A DNA stretch of 64,000 nt from Paracoccaceae bacterium (GTDB lineage Bacteria; Pseudomonadota; Alphaproteobacteria; Rhodobacterales; Rhodobacteraceae): NCBI GenBank assembly GCA_020637675.1, contig JACKKD010000001.1:992001-1056000 (forward strand), in the 5' to 3' direction. The position numbers were made by a program, and so were the translations under genes. Numbering within the stretch: the stretch's first letter is position 1; each line of letters starts with the position of its first letter. The notes under the pieces were generated by a model, which was not told the origin of the DNA, made no database searches, and saw only the letters and a list, made by a program, of their open reading frames with translations. Positions 1-8,517 of the stretch are shown one piece after another.

Positions 1-1
1 G

Positions 2-583
2 ATGCCCCGGTTCATCACGGCGGGCACCGGGATGGACGCGCTCGCCCATTGCCTCGAAGCCTTTTCGAGCCCCTTCTACCACCCGATGAGCCAGGGTATC
101 GCGCTCGAGGGGATGCGGCTCGTGTTCGAGAACCTGCCGAAGGTCTACGACAACCCGAACGACCTGGAAGCCCGCGCCCACATGATGAGCGCGGCGGCGA
201 TGGGGGCTGTGGCCTTCCAGAAGGGCCTCGGTGCGATCCACTCGCTTTCTCACCCGGTCGGCGCGGTTTACGGCACGCACCACGGCACGACGAATGCCGT
301 CGTCATGCCCATGGTGATGGAGTTCAACCGTAAGGCCATCGAAGACCGGATCGAGAAGGCCGCCGCCTACATCGGCTTCGGGGGGGGCTTTGCCGGCTTC
401 CACGATCAGGTCATGGAGCTGCGGGCGAAACTGGGCATCCCGGAGAGCCTCTCGGCCATGGGCGTGCAGTTCGGCGACCTCGACATGCTGACCGAAATGG
501 CGCTGGAGGACCCGTCATGCGGCGGTAATCCGGTAGCGATGACGCGGGAGAACACCCGCGCACTTTTCGACGCCTGCATGTGA
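2..583 (+). CDS. Iron-containing alcohol dehydrogenase, C-terminal part (cut by left window edge)
   Basis: Only the last ~193 residues are present; the frame is open to the left edge, so the first in-window ATG is not the true start. The fragment carries the group III (iron-dependent) alcohol dehydrogenase signatures: GTGMDALAHCLEAF near its start, supplying the Asp and first His metal ligands, and GAIHSLSHPVGAVYGTHHG around residues 78-96, supplying the other two His ligands. These enzymes interconvert alcohols and aldehydes in the cytoplasm with NAD(P)H. The substrate cannot be told from this fragment. A strong hairpin follows the stop, so it appears to end a transcription unit. Confidence 0.9.
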   Translation: MPRFITAGTGMDALAHCLEAFSSPFYHPMSQGIALEGMRLVFENLPKVYDNPNDLEARAHMMSAAAMGAVAFQKGLGAIHSLSHPVGAVYGTHHGTTNAVVMPMVMEFNRKAIEDRIEKAAAYIGFGGGFAGFHDQVMELRAKLGIPESLSAMGVQFGDLDMLTEMALEDPSCGGNPVAMTRENTRALFDACM

Positions 584-592
584 TCTGCGCGA

Positions 593-621
593 GCCGCGGG
601 GCGGTCTCACCGTCCCGCGGC
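593..621 (+). terminator. Hairpin after the alcohol dehydrogenase gene
   Basis: The left arm GCCGCGGGGCGGT (593-605) pairs with ACCGTCCCGCGGC (609-621) over 13 base pairs, with one G-U pair and a CTC loop. It starts 10 bases after the dehydrogenase stop codon. There is no clear T-run behind it, so intrinsic termination is likely but not certain. Confidence 0.6.
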
Positions 622-763
622 ACCAAGCGTTGCATTAATGACCGCCAGGCGGCGAAGCATCGCCCGCCGAGTGGGCGGATTTGCCTTAGCCCCTCGCAGC
701 CGCCGGTGATCCGTGTATAGTGTCGGCAAACAAAGGCGCCGCAACAAGAAGACGGAGAGCAGG

Positions 764-2872
764 GTGCGGGGACAGAAGATCGCAGGCATCGGCCTCACCA
801 CTGTGGCCGCGCTTGGAGCCTTGGTAGCCTATGCCGAGCCGACACTCGCGCCCAGCCCGGGGACCTTCGGCCTGCCCGGGCTCATCGACATGCCGACGGC
901 CGAAAGCAACCCCGAAGGGATCATCACGGCGAGTGTCTTCCGCTTTCCCGGCGCGCTCAGGATTACGGCCACATTCCAGGTTACGGACCGGCTTGGCGGC
1001 GCCTTCCGCTATTCGCGGGTGCCGGGCATCTTCACCAACGGGACTGCGCTCTACGACCGTTCCTTCGACGTCCAGTACCGTGTGCTCGACGAGAAGGGCT
1101 GGCGTCCGGCGCTCGCCATCGGCCTGCGCGACTTCATCGGGACCGGTGTCTATTCTGGCGAATACGTCGTCGCGTCGAAGACGATAACGCCGCGTCTCAG
1201 GGCAACGGCCGGTCTTGGCTGGGGCCGTCTCGGCAGCCATGGCGACATCGCAAGCCCCTTCGGTTCGCGCCCGGTGCTTGACATCGGCGAGGGCGGCAAG
1301 GCCAACACGGACCAGTTCTTCCGTGGCCCGGTATCGCCCTTCTTCGGCCTTGCCTGGGCGGCGACCGACAAGCTGACGCTGAAGGCGGAATATTCCTCGG
1401 ATGCCTACGACCGCGAAACGACGGCGGGCACGTTCTCCCGGGATTCCTCGGTCAACCTCGGCTTCGAGTATCGCTTCAACAAGTCGGCGAGCCTGACGGG
1501 ATACTACCTCTACGGCTCGGAAGTCGGGCTCCAGTTCAACCTGACCGTCGATCCGCGCCGCGCGCCCGCGCCGAGCGGGCTGGAGTCGGCACCGCTGCCG
1601 GTCCGGCCGCGCCCCGCGCCGTCGGCTGATCCTGCGGCATGGGCGACGGACTGGACGGCCGACCCCGAGGTGCACCCCGGCGTGCAGTCCGCGCTGGCCA
1701 AGGCGTTGGCCAAGGACGGGCAGGTCCTGGAAAGCATGGCGCTTTCGGCGACACGGGTGGAAGTGCGCATCCGCAACCAGAAATACCTCTCCCAGCCGCA
1801 GGCGGTGGGTCGCGTCGCGCGGGCCCTGACCCGAGCCCTGCCGCCCTCGGTCGAGACATTCGTCATCACCTCGATGGCGAGCGGGATGCCGACATCCTCC
1901 GTGACGCTGCGGCGAAGCGACATCGAGCGGCTGGAGAGCGAAGGCTCGGTGGAAATCCTGCGGACGGCGGAGTTCACCGATCCGTTGACCGGGCCGAACA
2001 CCGGCCTTGTGCCGACTCCGGGCACCTACCCGCGCTTTGTCTGGTCCCTCTCGCCTTATGGCGAGGCAAGCGTGTTCGATCCCGACGATCCGGTCAGGGC
2101 CGATTTCGGCGTGCAACTCGCCGGGCGCTACGAGTTCGCGCCCGGGCTGATCCTGTCGGGCAGCCTGCGCAAGAAGATCGTAGGCAATCTGGACGAATCG
2201 ACGCGCGTCTCGGACTCGACGGTCTATCACGTCCGTTCCGACCTCGTGGAGTATCAGAAGCAGGGTGACCCGGGCATCCACGACCTGACGCTCGCCTGGT
2301 ATGCCCGGCCCGCCCCCAATCTCTACAGCCGAGTGAGCGTGGGCCTCCTCGAACGCATGTACGGCGGCGTCTCGGGCGAGGTGCTCTGGAAGCCGGTGGA
2401 CGGTCGGCTCGCGCTCGGGGCCGAGGTCAACTACGTGAAGCAGCGCGACTTCGACACGCTCTTCTCCTTCCGCGACTACGACGTGGCGACCGGCCATGTC
2501 TCCGCCTACTACGACTTCGGCAAGGGCTTCCTCGGCCAGGTCGATGTGGGCCGCTATCTTCTCGGCGACTGGGGCGCGACCTTCACGCTCGACCGAGAAT
2601 TCGCGAACGGATGGAAGGTCGGCGCCTACGCGACCTTCACCGACCTTTCCGAAGCCGACTTCGGCGAGGGCTCCTTCGACAAGGGTGTGCGCCTGACGAT
2701 CCCCGTCAGCTGGACGACCGGCAAGCCTTCCGTCAACAAGGTGACGACGGTGATCAAGCCGCTGAACCGCGACGGCGGCGCGCGGCTCGACGTCGACGGA
2801 AGGCTCTACGAGACGGTCCGCAGCACCCACCAGGGCGACATGCAAATCCAGTGGGGGAGGTTCTGGCGGTGA
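764..2872 (+). CDS. yjbH: YjbH-family exopolysaccharide outer-membrane protein
   Basis: A large predicted envelope protein of the YjbH (GfcD-like) family, associated with exopolysaccharide production or export; the exact role is unsettled. From the GTG at 764 it is 702 residues and begins with a basic then hydrophobic signal peptide (RGQKIAGIGLTTVAALGALVAYA). The mature part starts with the family-typical GTFGLPGLIDMPTA block, followed by many short amphipathic beta segments such as RFPGALRITATFQVTDRLGG, as expected for an outer-membrane barrel. The frame is open further up to a GTG at 713. I prefer 764 because GGAGAG lies just before it, the signal peptide then starts cleanly, and a TATAGT at 716-721 looks like a -10 box that would leave 713 untranscribed. 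It overlaps the next gene by 4 bases (GTGA), implying translational coupling. Confidence 0.85.
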   Translation: MRGQKIAGIGLTTVAALGALVAYAEPTLAPSPGTFGLPGLIDMPTAESNPEGIITASVFRFPGALRITATFQVTDRLGGAFRYSRVPGIFTNGTALYDRSFDVQYRVLDEKGWRPALAIGLRDFIGTGVYSGEYVVASKTITPRLRATAGLGWGRLGSHGDIASPFGSRPVLDIGEGGKANTDQFFRGPVSPFFGLAWAATDKLTLKAEYSSDAYDRETTAGTFSRDSSVNLGFEYRFNKSASLTGYYLYGSEVGLQFNLTVDPRRAPAPSGLESAPLPVRPRPAPSADPAAWATDWTADPEVHPGVQSALAKALAKDGQVLESMALSATRVEVRIRNQKYLSQPQAVGRVARALTRALPPSVETFVITSMASGMPTSSVTLRRSDIERLESEGSVEILRTAEFTDPLTGPNTGLVPTPGTYPRFVWSLSPYGEASVFDPDDPVRADFGVQLAGRYEFAPGLILSGSLRKKIVGNLDESTRVSDSTVYHVRSDLVEYQKQGDPGIHDLTLAWYARPAPNLYSRVSVGLLERMYGGVSGEVLWKPVDGRLALGAEVNYVKQRDFDTLFSFRDYDVATGHVSAYYDFGKGFLGQVDVGRYLLGDWGATFTLDREFANGWKVGAYATFTDLSEADFGEGSFDKGVRLTIPVSWTTGKPSVNKVTTVIKPLNRDGGARLDVDGRLYETVRSTHQGDMQIQWGRFWR

Positions 2873-3597
2873 CATCCCAGGCCGCGCCCGCCGGGCGCAC
2901 GCTCCGCCGTGCCGCCTTCGTCGGCGCCGGTCTCGCGGCGCTGTTCCTCGCAGGCTGCGGCACGGATACCTCGAAGACCGAGGGGACGAAGATCGCTGTC
3001 GGCGTGGTCAAGGGCATGACGGCAAGACTGTCGCCGAAGCGGTCCGCGGGGCCGGCGACCGTGCCTGACCCGGAAAAGCTCGCCGCTTCGGCCATGACAT
3101 CCTTCAAGGGGCCGCTGATCCTGGCGCAGATCGAGAAGGCCGGGCTGTTGACAGCGCTGGGTGAGACCGGACGCAACGGCGCGGTGCGGACCTTCGCCAC
3201 GCCGAACGAACAGACTCTCGTCCTGCGCAACGGCCTGCTCACCGCCACGCGCGGACTCGGCGACGATCTGATGTCGGCGAAAACGGGCGCGGCGGAAGGG
3301 TTGATCCTGCGCCGCCAGACCGGCACGGCCGATCGCATCTACCGCTATCTCGACGGCGAGGGGATCGAACGCCCCCTTCCCATGACATGTACTGTCACGA
3401 CGGGGCCCGCAAAGTCCTTCGACTTCGCGGGGCGCCATTACGACACGAAGCAGGTGGATGAATCCTGCCAGGCGACATCCACGGCGCTGACCGTCAGCAA
3501 CAGCTACTGGGTCACCGCCGACGGCACCGTGGCGCTGTCACGGCAGTGGATTGGCCCGGCACTCGGCCATGTTACGATCCAGCTCGTCCGGCCCTGA
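2869..3597 (+). CDS. yjbF: YjbF-family lipoprotein
   Basis: A 242-residue predicted lipoprotein. The GTG start at 2869 overlaps the yjbH stop and is preceded by a GGGGGAGG ribosome-binding site 8 bases upstream. The N-terminus is a lipoprotein signal, with hydrophobic residues about 17-28 and the lipobox LAGC placing the lipidated cysteine at residue 30. The rest fits the YjbF/GfcB family (a beta-rich periplasmic domain with TCTV and YWVTADGTVALSRQWIGP near the end), which always travels with YjbH. The pair is expected to act in the envelope in polysaccharide assembly. In E. coli the order is yjbEFGH, whereas here H precedes F and no yjbG is visible. Confidence 0.8.
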   Translation: MTSQAAPAGRTLRRAAFVGAGLAALFLAGCGTDTSKTEGTKIAVGVVKGMTARLSPKRSAGPATVPDPEKLAASAMTSFKGPLILAQIEKAGLLTALGETGRNGAVRTFATPNEQTLVLRNGLLTATRGLGDDLMSAKTGAAEGLILRRQTGTADRIYRYLDGEGIERPLPMTCTVTTGPAKSFDFAGRHYDTKQVDESCQATSTALTVSNSYWVTADGTVALSRQWIGPALGHVTIQLVRP

Positions 3598-3648
3598 GAC
3601 ATGTTCGGGATCGAAGGCGCGGCTCAGGGTCATCCCCGCCCGCAATGA

Positions 3649-3679
3649 CGAAGGCCGGGCGCACAGCACCCGGCCTTCG
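3649..3679. terminator. Bidirectional hairpin between yjbF and the small secreted protein gene
   Basis: A perfect 11-bp stem, CGAAGGCCGGG (3649-3659) with CCCGGCCTTCG (3669-3679), and a 9-base loop. It lies between two convergent genes (yjbF on plus, the small protein on minus), where it can serve both. Confidence 0.65.
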
Positions 3680-3707
3680 CCTGGATTATCAAACTTCGGT
3701 CCCGAGA

Positions 3708-3902
3708 TCAGGAGTCCGACGAAGCCGCCGCGATGACGCCCAGCAGCAGCAGCGCCGGAACGATCAGGCCCGCGTTCGACGAGCTCGCGCCGGTTTCCAC
3801 GGCAACCGGCTCGGCTTCCACGACGGGGGCCGAGTAGCCGCCGGCGAACGCCGCGCCGGCCGAAATGGTCATGACCGCAGCGAGGGTCGCAATTTTCTTC
3901 AT
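3708..3902 (-). CDS. Small exported protein, possibly YjbE-like
   Basis: A 64-residue protein with a clear signal peptide (MKKIATLAAVMTISAGAAFA), a short Pro/Glu/Val-rich stretch (residues ~22-40), a Ser-rich linker and a hydrophobic tail LIVPALLLLGVIAA ending in Ser/Asp. I chose the ATG at 3902 because GGAG sits 7 bases upstream of it; the other ATG at 3908 is only 1 base from the same site. In E. coli the yjb operon begins with yjbE, a small secreted Ala/Ser-rich protein. This gene has similar size and composition and faces yjbHF across a shared terminator, so a YjbE-like role is possible but only inferred. No catalytic motif is visible. Confidence 0.6.
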   Translation of the reverse strand: MKKIATLAAVMTISAGAAFAGGYSAPVVEAEPVAVETGASSSNAGLIVPALLLLGVIAAASSDS

Positions 3903-4061
3903 GTTCATTCTCCGCTCTTAGCCTTCAAGAGCCGCCACTCGCGGCAGCATCCTGTGGCAGGAGAGCATAAACCTGCACGAAATCAAAGCAGTTTTCAGCG
4001 TTGCTGCGGCGCGGCTACGATAGTGTTGCAAATACGCCCGTGGCCCTGCCACCTGCGTGCG

Positions 4062-4697
4062 TCAGCCCGCAAAGCTCTGCGAAACGTAATAATTTCCGCA
4101 GTATGGCGCCTTGCCATCGAAACCGATCCCCGAGCCGACCCGCGTCACCTTGCGGTCGAGGATGTTCCGGCGATGATCCGCCGAAGCCATCCAGTAGGCG
4201 ACAATCGTACGCGCCAGAGTTGAATAGGAGTGGGGTGGAATCACCTGACCATCGCCGCCGAGAAAGCCGCAGGAGGCCGCGTCGGCGATCCGGAAGGATT
4301 TGCCGTCTATCTGGAAGCGCGCGATCTGGCCGATGTTCTCGGACCCTGCGCGGAACCTGACACCGGAGGCTCTTATCCGCGCGAGGGTTGTCGCCTGCCC
4401 TGGCGTCTGGGACTGGTGCGACAGCACCCGGGCACTGGCCATCCACTTCGCGTGTCGGCCCGCGACCTTTCGCAGGCCCTGCGCGTCCGAGAGCGCGGGC
4501 AGTCCGGCCTTGCAACGGTGGTAGTTGAGTTCTGCCAGTATCGCGGCATCGACCACTGCCTGGTCGATGCGCGCCTCCGGTCGGATCGGGGCTTCCGCGC
4601 CCGCAACCGTCGCGCGCGAACATGCATCGGCCGCACCCACGAGTGTCACGCCGGCGAGGAACCCGGCGGCAACGAGTTTGATGGTGCGCGCGATCAT
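4062..4697 (-). CDS. CAP (SCP/PR-1-like) domain exported protein
   Basis: A 211-residue protein with a signal peptide (IARTIKLVAAGFLAGVTLVGAADA) followed by a CAP domain. The family hallmarks are GRHAKWMAS with the first cavity His, SENIG with the Glu, WMASADHRRNILD with the second His, and a closing CGNYYVSQSF strand. Bacterial CAP proteins are secreted and of mostly unknown function; some bind lipids or the cell wall. Several Cys residues suggest disulfides. The frame extends 21 codons further upstream (to 4760), but the ATG at 4697 gives a proper signal peptide and has GGGA immediately upstream. It is divergent from ugd with a 164-base gap. Confidence 0.82.
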   Translation of the reverse strand: MIARTIKLVAAGFLAGVTLVGAADACSRATVAGAEAPIRPEARIDQAVVDAAILAELNYHRCKAGLPALSDAQGLRKVAGRHAKWMASARVLSHQSQTPGQATTLARIRASGVRFRAGSENIGQIARFQIDGKSFRIADAASCGFLGGDGQVIPPHSYSTLARTIVAYWMASADHRRNILDRKVTRVGSGIGFDGKAPYCGNYYVSQSFAG

Positions 4698-4861
4698 TCC
4701 CGGACCCCGAACCGAACGACGACAAGTCACGACATTTCGCGCGACTGTGCACGAAACCACGGCATTTCAGGGGCAGGATTGCGCCGAATTACGGCTGAGG
4801 CGTTGACAGGCGGGTTGGGATGGGTCCTTCTCCAGCCCGAGTATTGGTCGGGGGCTGTTTC

Positions 4862-6166
4862 ATGAAGATCGCGATGATCGGCACGGGCTACGTAGGGCTC
4901 GTCTCGGGCGTCTGCTTCTCCGATTTCGGGCACGAGGTCGTCTGCGTCGACAAGGACCCGCGCAAGATCGACATGCTGAATGCGGGACAGGTGCCGATCT
5001 ATGAACCCGGTCTCGATGTCCTGATGGCGAAGAACGTCGCCGCCGGACGTCTTTCCTTCACCGGCAATCTGGCTTCGGCCGTCGATGGCGCCGATGCGGT
5101 CTTCATCGCCGTGGGCACGCCAACGCGCCGCGGCGACGGCCATGCCGACCTGACCTACGTGATGGCGGCCGCGGAGGAGATCGCCCGCGCCCTGACGGAT
5201 TACGCCGTCGTGGTGACGAAATCGACGGTCCCGGTCGGCACCAATGCCGCGGTGCGCGCGGTGATCGAACGGACCGCGCCCGGCAAGGAGTTCGACGTCG
5301 CCTCGAACCCGGAGTTCCTGCGTGAAGGCGCGGCGATCGACGACTTCATGCGGCCCGACCGCGTCGTCGTCGGCGTTACCTCCGAGCGGGCGAGAAAGGT
5401 CATGGGCGAGGTCTACCGGCCGCTCTTCCTGCGCGACTTCCCGATCCTCTACACGGATCTGGAGACGGCCGAGCTGATCAAGTATGCCGCCAACGCCTTC
5501 CTCGCGACGAAGATCACCTTCATCAACGAAATCGCCCGGCTCTGCGAAAAGGTCGGCGCCGATGTGAAGCAGGTGTCGAAGGGCATCGGCCTCGACGGCC
5601 GGATCGGCAACAAGTTCCTGCACGCCGGCCCAGGCTACGGCGGGTCGTGCTTCCCGAAGGACACCTCGGCCCTTGCCCGCATCGGCCAGGAACACGCCGC
5701 GCCGATGCAGATCGTCGAAACAGTCATCAAGGTCAACGACGAGATCAAGCGGCGCATGGTCGACAAGGTGATGGACCTCTGCGGCGGCTCTGTGAACGGC
5801 AAGACGATCGCCGTGCTCGGCGTCACCTTCAAGCCCAACACCGACGACATGCGCGACGCCCCCGCGCTTACCATCGTGCCCGCACTCGTCGGCAACGGCG
5901 CGAAGCTGCGCGTGGTCGATCCGCAGGGCCGGCGCGAGGGCGAGCATCTCCTGCCGGGCGTCACCTGGATGGATGACGCCTATGCAGCGGCGGCGGGGGC
6001 GGACGCCGTCGTCATCCTGACCGAATGGAACGAGTTCCGTGCGCTCGACCTGTCCCGCATGGCGAAGGCGATGACCCACGCCCGGATGGCCGACCTCAGG
6101 AACGTCTATTCGCCGAAGGACGCCGCCGAGGCCGGGTTCGAGGCCTACACCGGCGTCGGCCGGTGA
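4862..6166 (+). CDS. ugd: UDP-glucose 6-dehydrogenase
   Basis: It oxidises UDP-glucose to UDP-glucuronate with two NAD+, supplying acidic sugar for exopolysaccharide or lipid glycans. The 434-residue protein has an N-terminal Rossmann motif (MKIAMIGTGYVGLVSG), the conserved TKSTVPVGT, a central ELIKYAANAFLATKITFINE helix and the active-site GPGYGGSCFPKD with the catalytic Cys at residue 263. The C-terminal domain has LGVTFKPNTDDMRDAP. I use the ATG at 4862, with GGGGG 6-10 bases upstream, rather than an in-frame ATG 14 codons earlier, because the Rossmann strand must start at the N-terminus. It ends one base before the convergent matB stop. Confidence 0.95.
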   Translation: MKIAMIGTGYVGLVSGVCFSDFGHEVVCVDKDPRKIDMLNAGQVPIYEPGLDVLMAKNVAAGRLSFTGNLASAVDGADAVFIAVGTPTRRGDGHADLTYVMAAAEEIARALTDYAVVVTKSTVPVGTNAAVRAVIERTAPGKEFDVASNPEFLREGAAIDDFMRPDRVVVGVTSERARKVMGEVYRPLFLRDFPILYTDLETAELIKYAANAFLATKITFINEIARLCEKVGADVKQVSKGIGLDGRIGNKFLHAGPGYGGSCFPKDTSALARIGQEHAAPMQIVETVIKVNDEIKRRMVDKVMDLCGGSVNGKTIAVLGVTFKPNTDDMRDAPALTIVPALVGNGAKLRVVDPQGRREGEHLLPGVTWMDDAYAAAAGADAVVILTEWNEFRALDLSRMAKAMTHARMADLRNVYSPKDAAEAGFEAYTGVGR

Positions 6167-6167
6167 G

Positions 6168-7676
6168 TCAGGAGGCGAAGATGTCCCGGAACTCCTCGCG
6201 CAAGACCGTCTTCTGCACCTTGCCCATCGTGTTGCGCGGCAGGCTGGCGCGGAAGGCCACGACCTTCGGCTGCTTGAACTTCGCCAATGTCTCGGACAGC
6301 GACGCCCGGATCGCGGCCTCATCCAGCGGGGCGCCGGCCTCCGGCACGACGACTGCCACGACACCCTCGCCGAAATCGGGGTGCGGAGCGCCGATCACCG
6401 CACTTTCCAGAACGCCGGGCAGCGCGTCGATGGCAAGCTCCACCTCCTTCGGATAGACGTTGAAGCCGCCGGTGATGACCAGGTCCTTGCCCCGGCCGAC
6501 GATGGACACATAGCCGTCTGCGTCCACGAAGCCCAGGTCGCCGGTAATGAAGAACCCGTCCGAACGCAGTTCCTCGGCGGTCTTTTCCGGCATGTTCCAA
6601 TAGCCCTTGAAGACGTTGGGGCCCCGCACTTCGATGGTGCCGATCTCACCCCGCGGCAGTTCGCGCCCCGCCGGGTCGCAGACCTTCAGTTCCACCCCCG
6701 GCAGGGGCAGGCCGACGGTGCCTGCGCGCCGGTCGCCGTCGCAGGGGTTCGAGGTGTTCATGTTGGTCTCGGTCATGCCGTAGCGTTCGAGGATGCGGTG
6801 CCCGGTGCGGGCCTCCCACTGGCGGTGGGTCTCGGCCAGCAAGGGCGCCGAGCCAGAAATGAAGAGACGGACCTTGGCGGCCAGGTCACGGGTCAGGCGC
6901 GGGTCCTCAAGCAACCGCGTGTAGAAGGTCGGCACCCCCATCATCGCGGTCGCCTCGGCCAGATGGCGGATCACCTGATCGGCGTCGAACTTCGGCAGGA
7001 AGATCATCGGACAGCCGGCGAGAAGCGCCACGTTGGTGGCAACGAAAAGCCCGTGCGTGTGGAAGATCGGCAGCGCGTGAAGGAGCACGTCGCGATCCGT
7101 GAAGCGCCAGACGTCCACCAGAACCTCGGCGTTCGACAAGAGGTTCGCATGGCTCATCATCGCGCCCTTCGACCTGCCCGTCGTGCCGGAGGTGTAGAGG
7201 AGCGCGGCAAGGTCATCGGCCGCCCGCTCGGCCACCGGCCCCGGCGCGGCGGCGCGCGCAGCTTCGGCGAAGCTGCCGCTTCCGTCGGCGTTCAGCGTGG
7301 CAAGGCGCGCGCCCGCCGCCGCGGCCACCGGGGCGAGGGCGGTTTCAGTCCGCCCATCGCATAGCAGGAGCCGCGCGCCCGCGTCAGCGACGAAGTAGCT
7401 GATCTCGGCCGGCGTGTAGGCGGTATTGAGCGGCAGGAAGACGATCCCCGCCCGGATCGCCCCGGCGATCACCGCCAGCATGTCGGGGCTCTTCTCCAGT
7501 TGCAGCGCCACCCGGTCGCCAGATTCGAGCCCTGCCCCCAGAAGGGCGGACGCATAGCGCGCGGCCATGGCGCCGAAACCGCCGTGGCTGAGCCGCGACC
7601 CGTCCGGAAGGATCAGGAAGTCTGCCGTGCTCCCCTCGTGCCGTCCGAAGAGCGCGTCGTAGAGATGATTGGCCAT
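6168..7676 (-). CDS. matB: Malonyl-CoA synthetase (acyl-CoA ligase family)
   Basis: A 502-residue AMP-forming ligase expected to activate malonate to malonyl-CoA in the cytoplasm. It shows the adenylation P-loop LLYTSGTTGRSKG, the HALPIFHTHGLF motif, ERYGMTETNMNTSNPCDG (a block typical of MatB), GDLGFVDADGYVSIVGRGKD and the C-terminal lysine motif LPRNTMGKVQK. The length fits MatB. There is no malonyl-CoA decarboxylase gene beside it here, so the malonate source is unknown. The rightward-facing stop of ugd lies one base from its 3' end, so the pair is tightly convergent with no room for a separate terminator. Confidence 0.87.
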   Translation of the reverse strand: MANHLYDALFGRHEGSTADFLILPDGSRLSHGGFGAMAARYASALLGAGLESGDRVALQLEKSPDMLAVIAGAIRAGIVFLPLNTAYTPAEISYFVADAGARLLLCDGRTETALAPVAAAAGARLATLNADGSGSFAEAARAAAPGPVAERAADDLAALLYTSGTTGRSKGAMMSHANLLSNAEVLVDVWRFTDRDVLLHALPIFHTHGLFVATNVALLAGCPMIFLPKFDADQVIRHLAEATAMMGVPTFYTRLLEDPRLTRDLAAKVRLFISGSAPLLAETHRQWEARTGHRILERYGMTETNMNTSNPCDGDRRAGTVGLPLPGVELKVCDPAGRELPRGEIGTIEVRGPNVFKGYWNMPEKTAEELRSDGFFITGDLGFVDADGYVSIVGRGKDLVITGGFNVYPKEVELAIDALPGVLESAVIGAPHPDFGEGVVAVVVPEAGAPLDEAAIRASLSETLAKFKQPKVVAFRASLPRNTMGKVQKTVLREEFRDIFAS

Positions 7677-7731
7677 TCTGTCCCCCGGGGGTCTTCCACC
7701 CGGCCGGAATATCGCTGTCGCGGCCGGGAAT

Positions 7732-8517
7732 CTAGCGGGCGCGGAAGGGGATCAGGCTCAGGCCGAAAAGGCCGGCGGCGGCGGCGACGATCGAGGGTCC
7801 CGCGGGCGTGTCGAGGAAAAGCGACAGCGAGAGCCCCGCCACCACCGAAACCGCGCCCACCGCCACCGCCCAGACCGCCATCGCCTCCGGCGTGCGGGCA
7901 AGCGCGCGGGCGGCGGCGGCGGGGATGATCAGCAGGGCGGCGATCAGGAGTGCGCCGACGATCTTCAGCGCCACCGCGACGACGAGCGCAAGCGCGAGCG
8001 TCAGGGTGAGCTTCTCCCGCCGCGGGTCGATACCGGCCGCCTGTGCCAGTTCTTCGTTCACTGTCGCGGTCAGAAGCGCATCCCACCGCCAGACGAGGAG
8101 CGCCAGCACCGCGACCGAACCGCCCCAGATCCAGAGGAGGTCTCCCATCCCCACGGTCAGCACGTCGCCGAAGAGCCAGGAGGAAAGGTCGGAGCGGACG
8201 TTCGGCAGGAACGACACGGCGACGAGCCCGAAGGCCAGCGCCGAATGGGCCAGGACGCCGAGCGCGGTGTCCGCCCCCCTTCCCCGGTTGCTGAGCACGG
8301 TGACGGCAAGCGCCATCAGGAGCGCCACCACCGTCGTCCCGGCCGCGACCGGCATGCCGGACGCCAGCGCCAGCGCCACGCCAAGAATGGCCGCATGGGC
8401 GGTCGCATCGCCCATGTAGGCCATCCGCCGCCAGACGACGAAGGCACCGAGGGGACCGGCCGCCAGCATCAGGCCGATGCCGGCGAGCCCCGCCAGGATC
8501 AGGAAGCTGTCAGGCAT
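7732..8517 (-). CDS. znuB: Zinc ABC transporter, permease ZnuB
   Basis: A 261-residue inner-membrane permease of the ZnuB/MntB family with about eight hydrophobic helices. The conserved GDATAHAAILGVAL near residue 37 and KIVGALLIAALLIIPAAAA near residue 185 are typical. It forms the membrane channel for Zn2+ delivered by ZnuA and energised by ZnuC. The start at 8517 overlaps the znuC stop by 8 bases, so the two are translationally coupled; a longer upstream reading in the same frame is just read-through of znuC. It is the third gene of zur-znuC-znuB. Confidence 0.92.
   Translation of the reverse strand: MPDSFLILAGLAGIGLMLAAGPLGAFVVWRRMAYMGDATAHAAILGVALALASGMPVAAGTTVVALLMALAVTVLSNRGRGADTALGVLAHSALAFGLVAVSFLPNVRSDLSSWLFGDVLTVGMGDLLWIWGGSVAVLALLVWRWDALLTATVNEELAQAAGIDPRREKLTLTLALALVVAVALKIVGALLIAALLIIPAAAARALARTPEAMAVWAVAVGAVSVVAGLSLSLFLDTPAGPSIVAAAAGLFGLSLIPFRAR

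Noticed and set aside
686..2875. A 729-codon open frame on the minus strand covering yjbH
   Set aside because: It is exactly antisense to a gene with a signal peptide and family motifs. Its translation is rich in Arg, Gly, Ala, Val and Glu without any motif, as expected of a shadow frame in GC-rich coding DNA.
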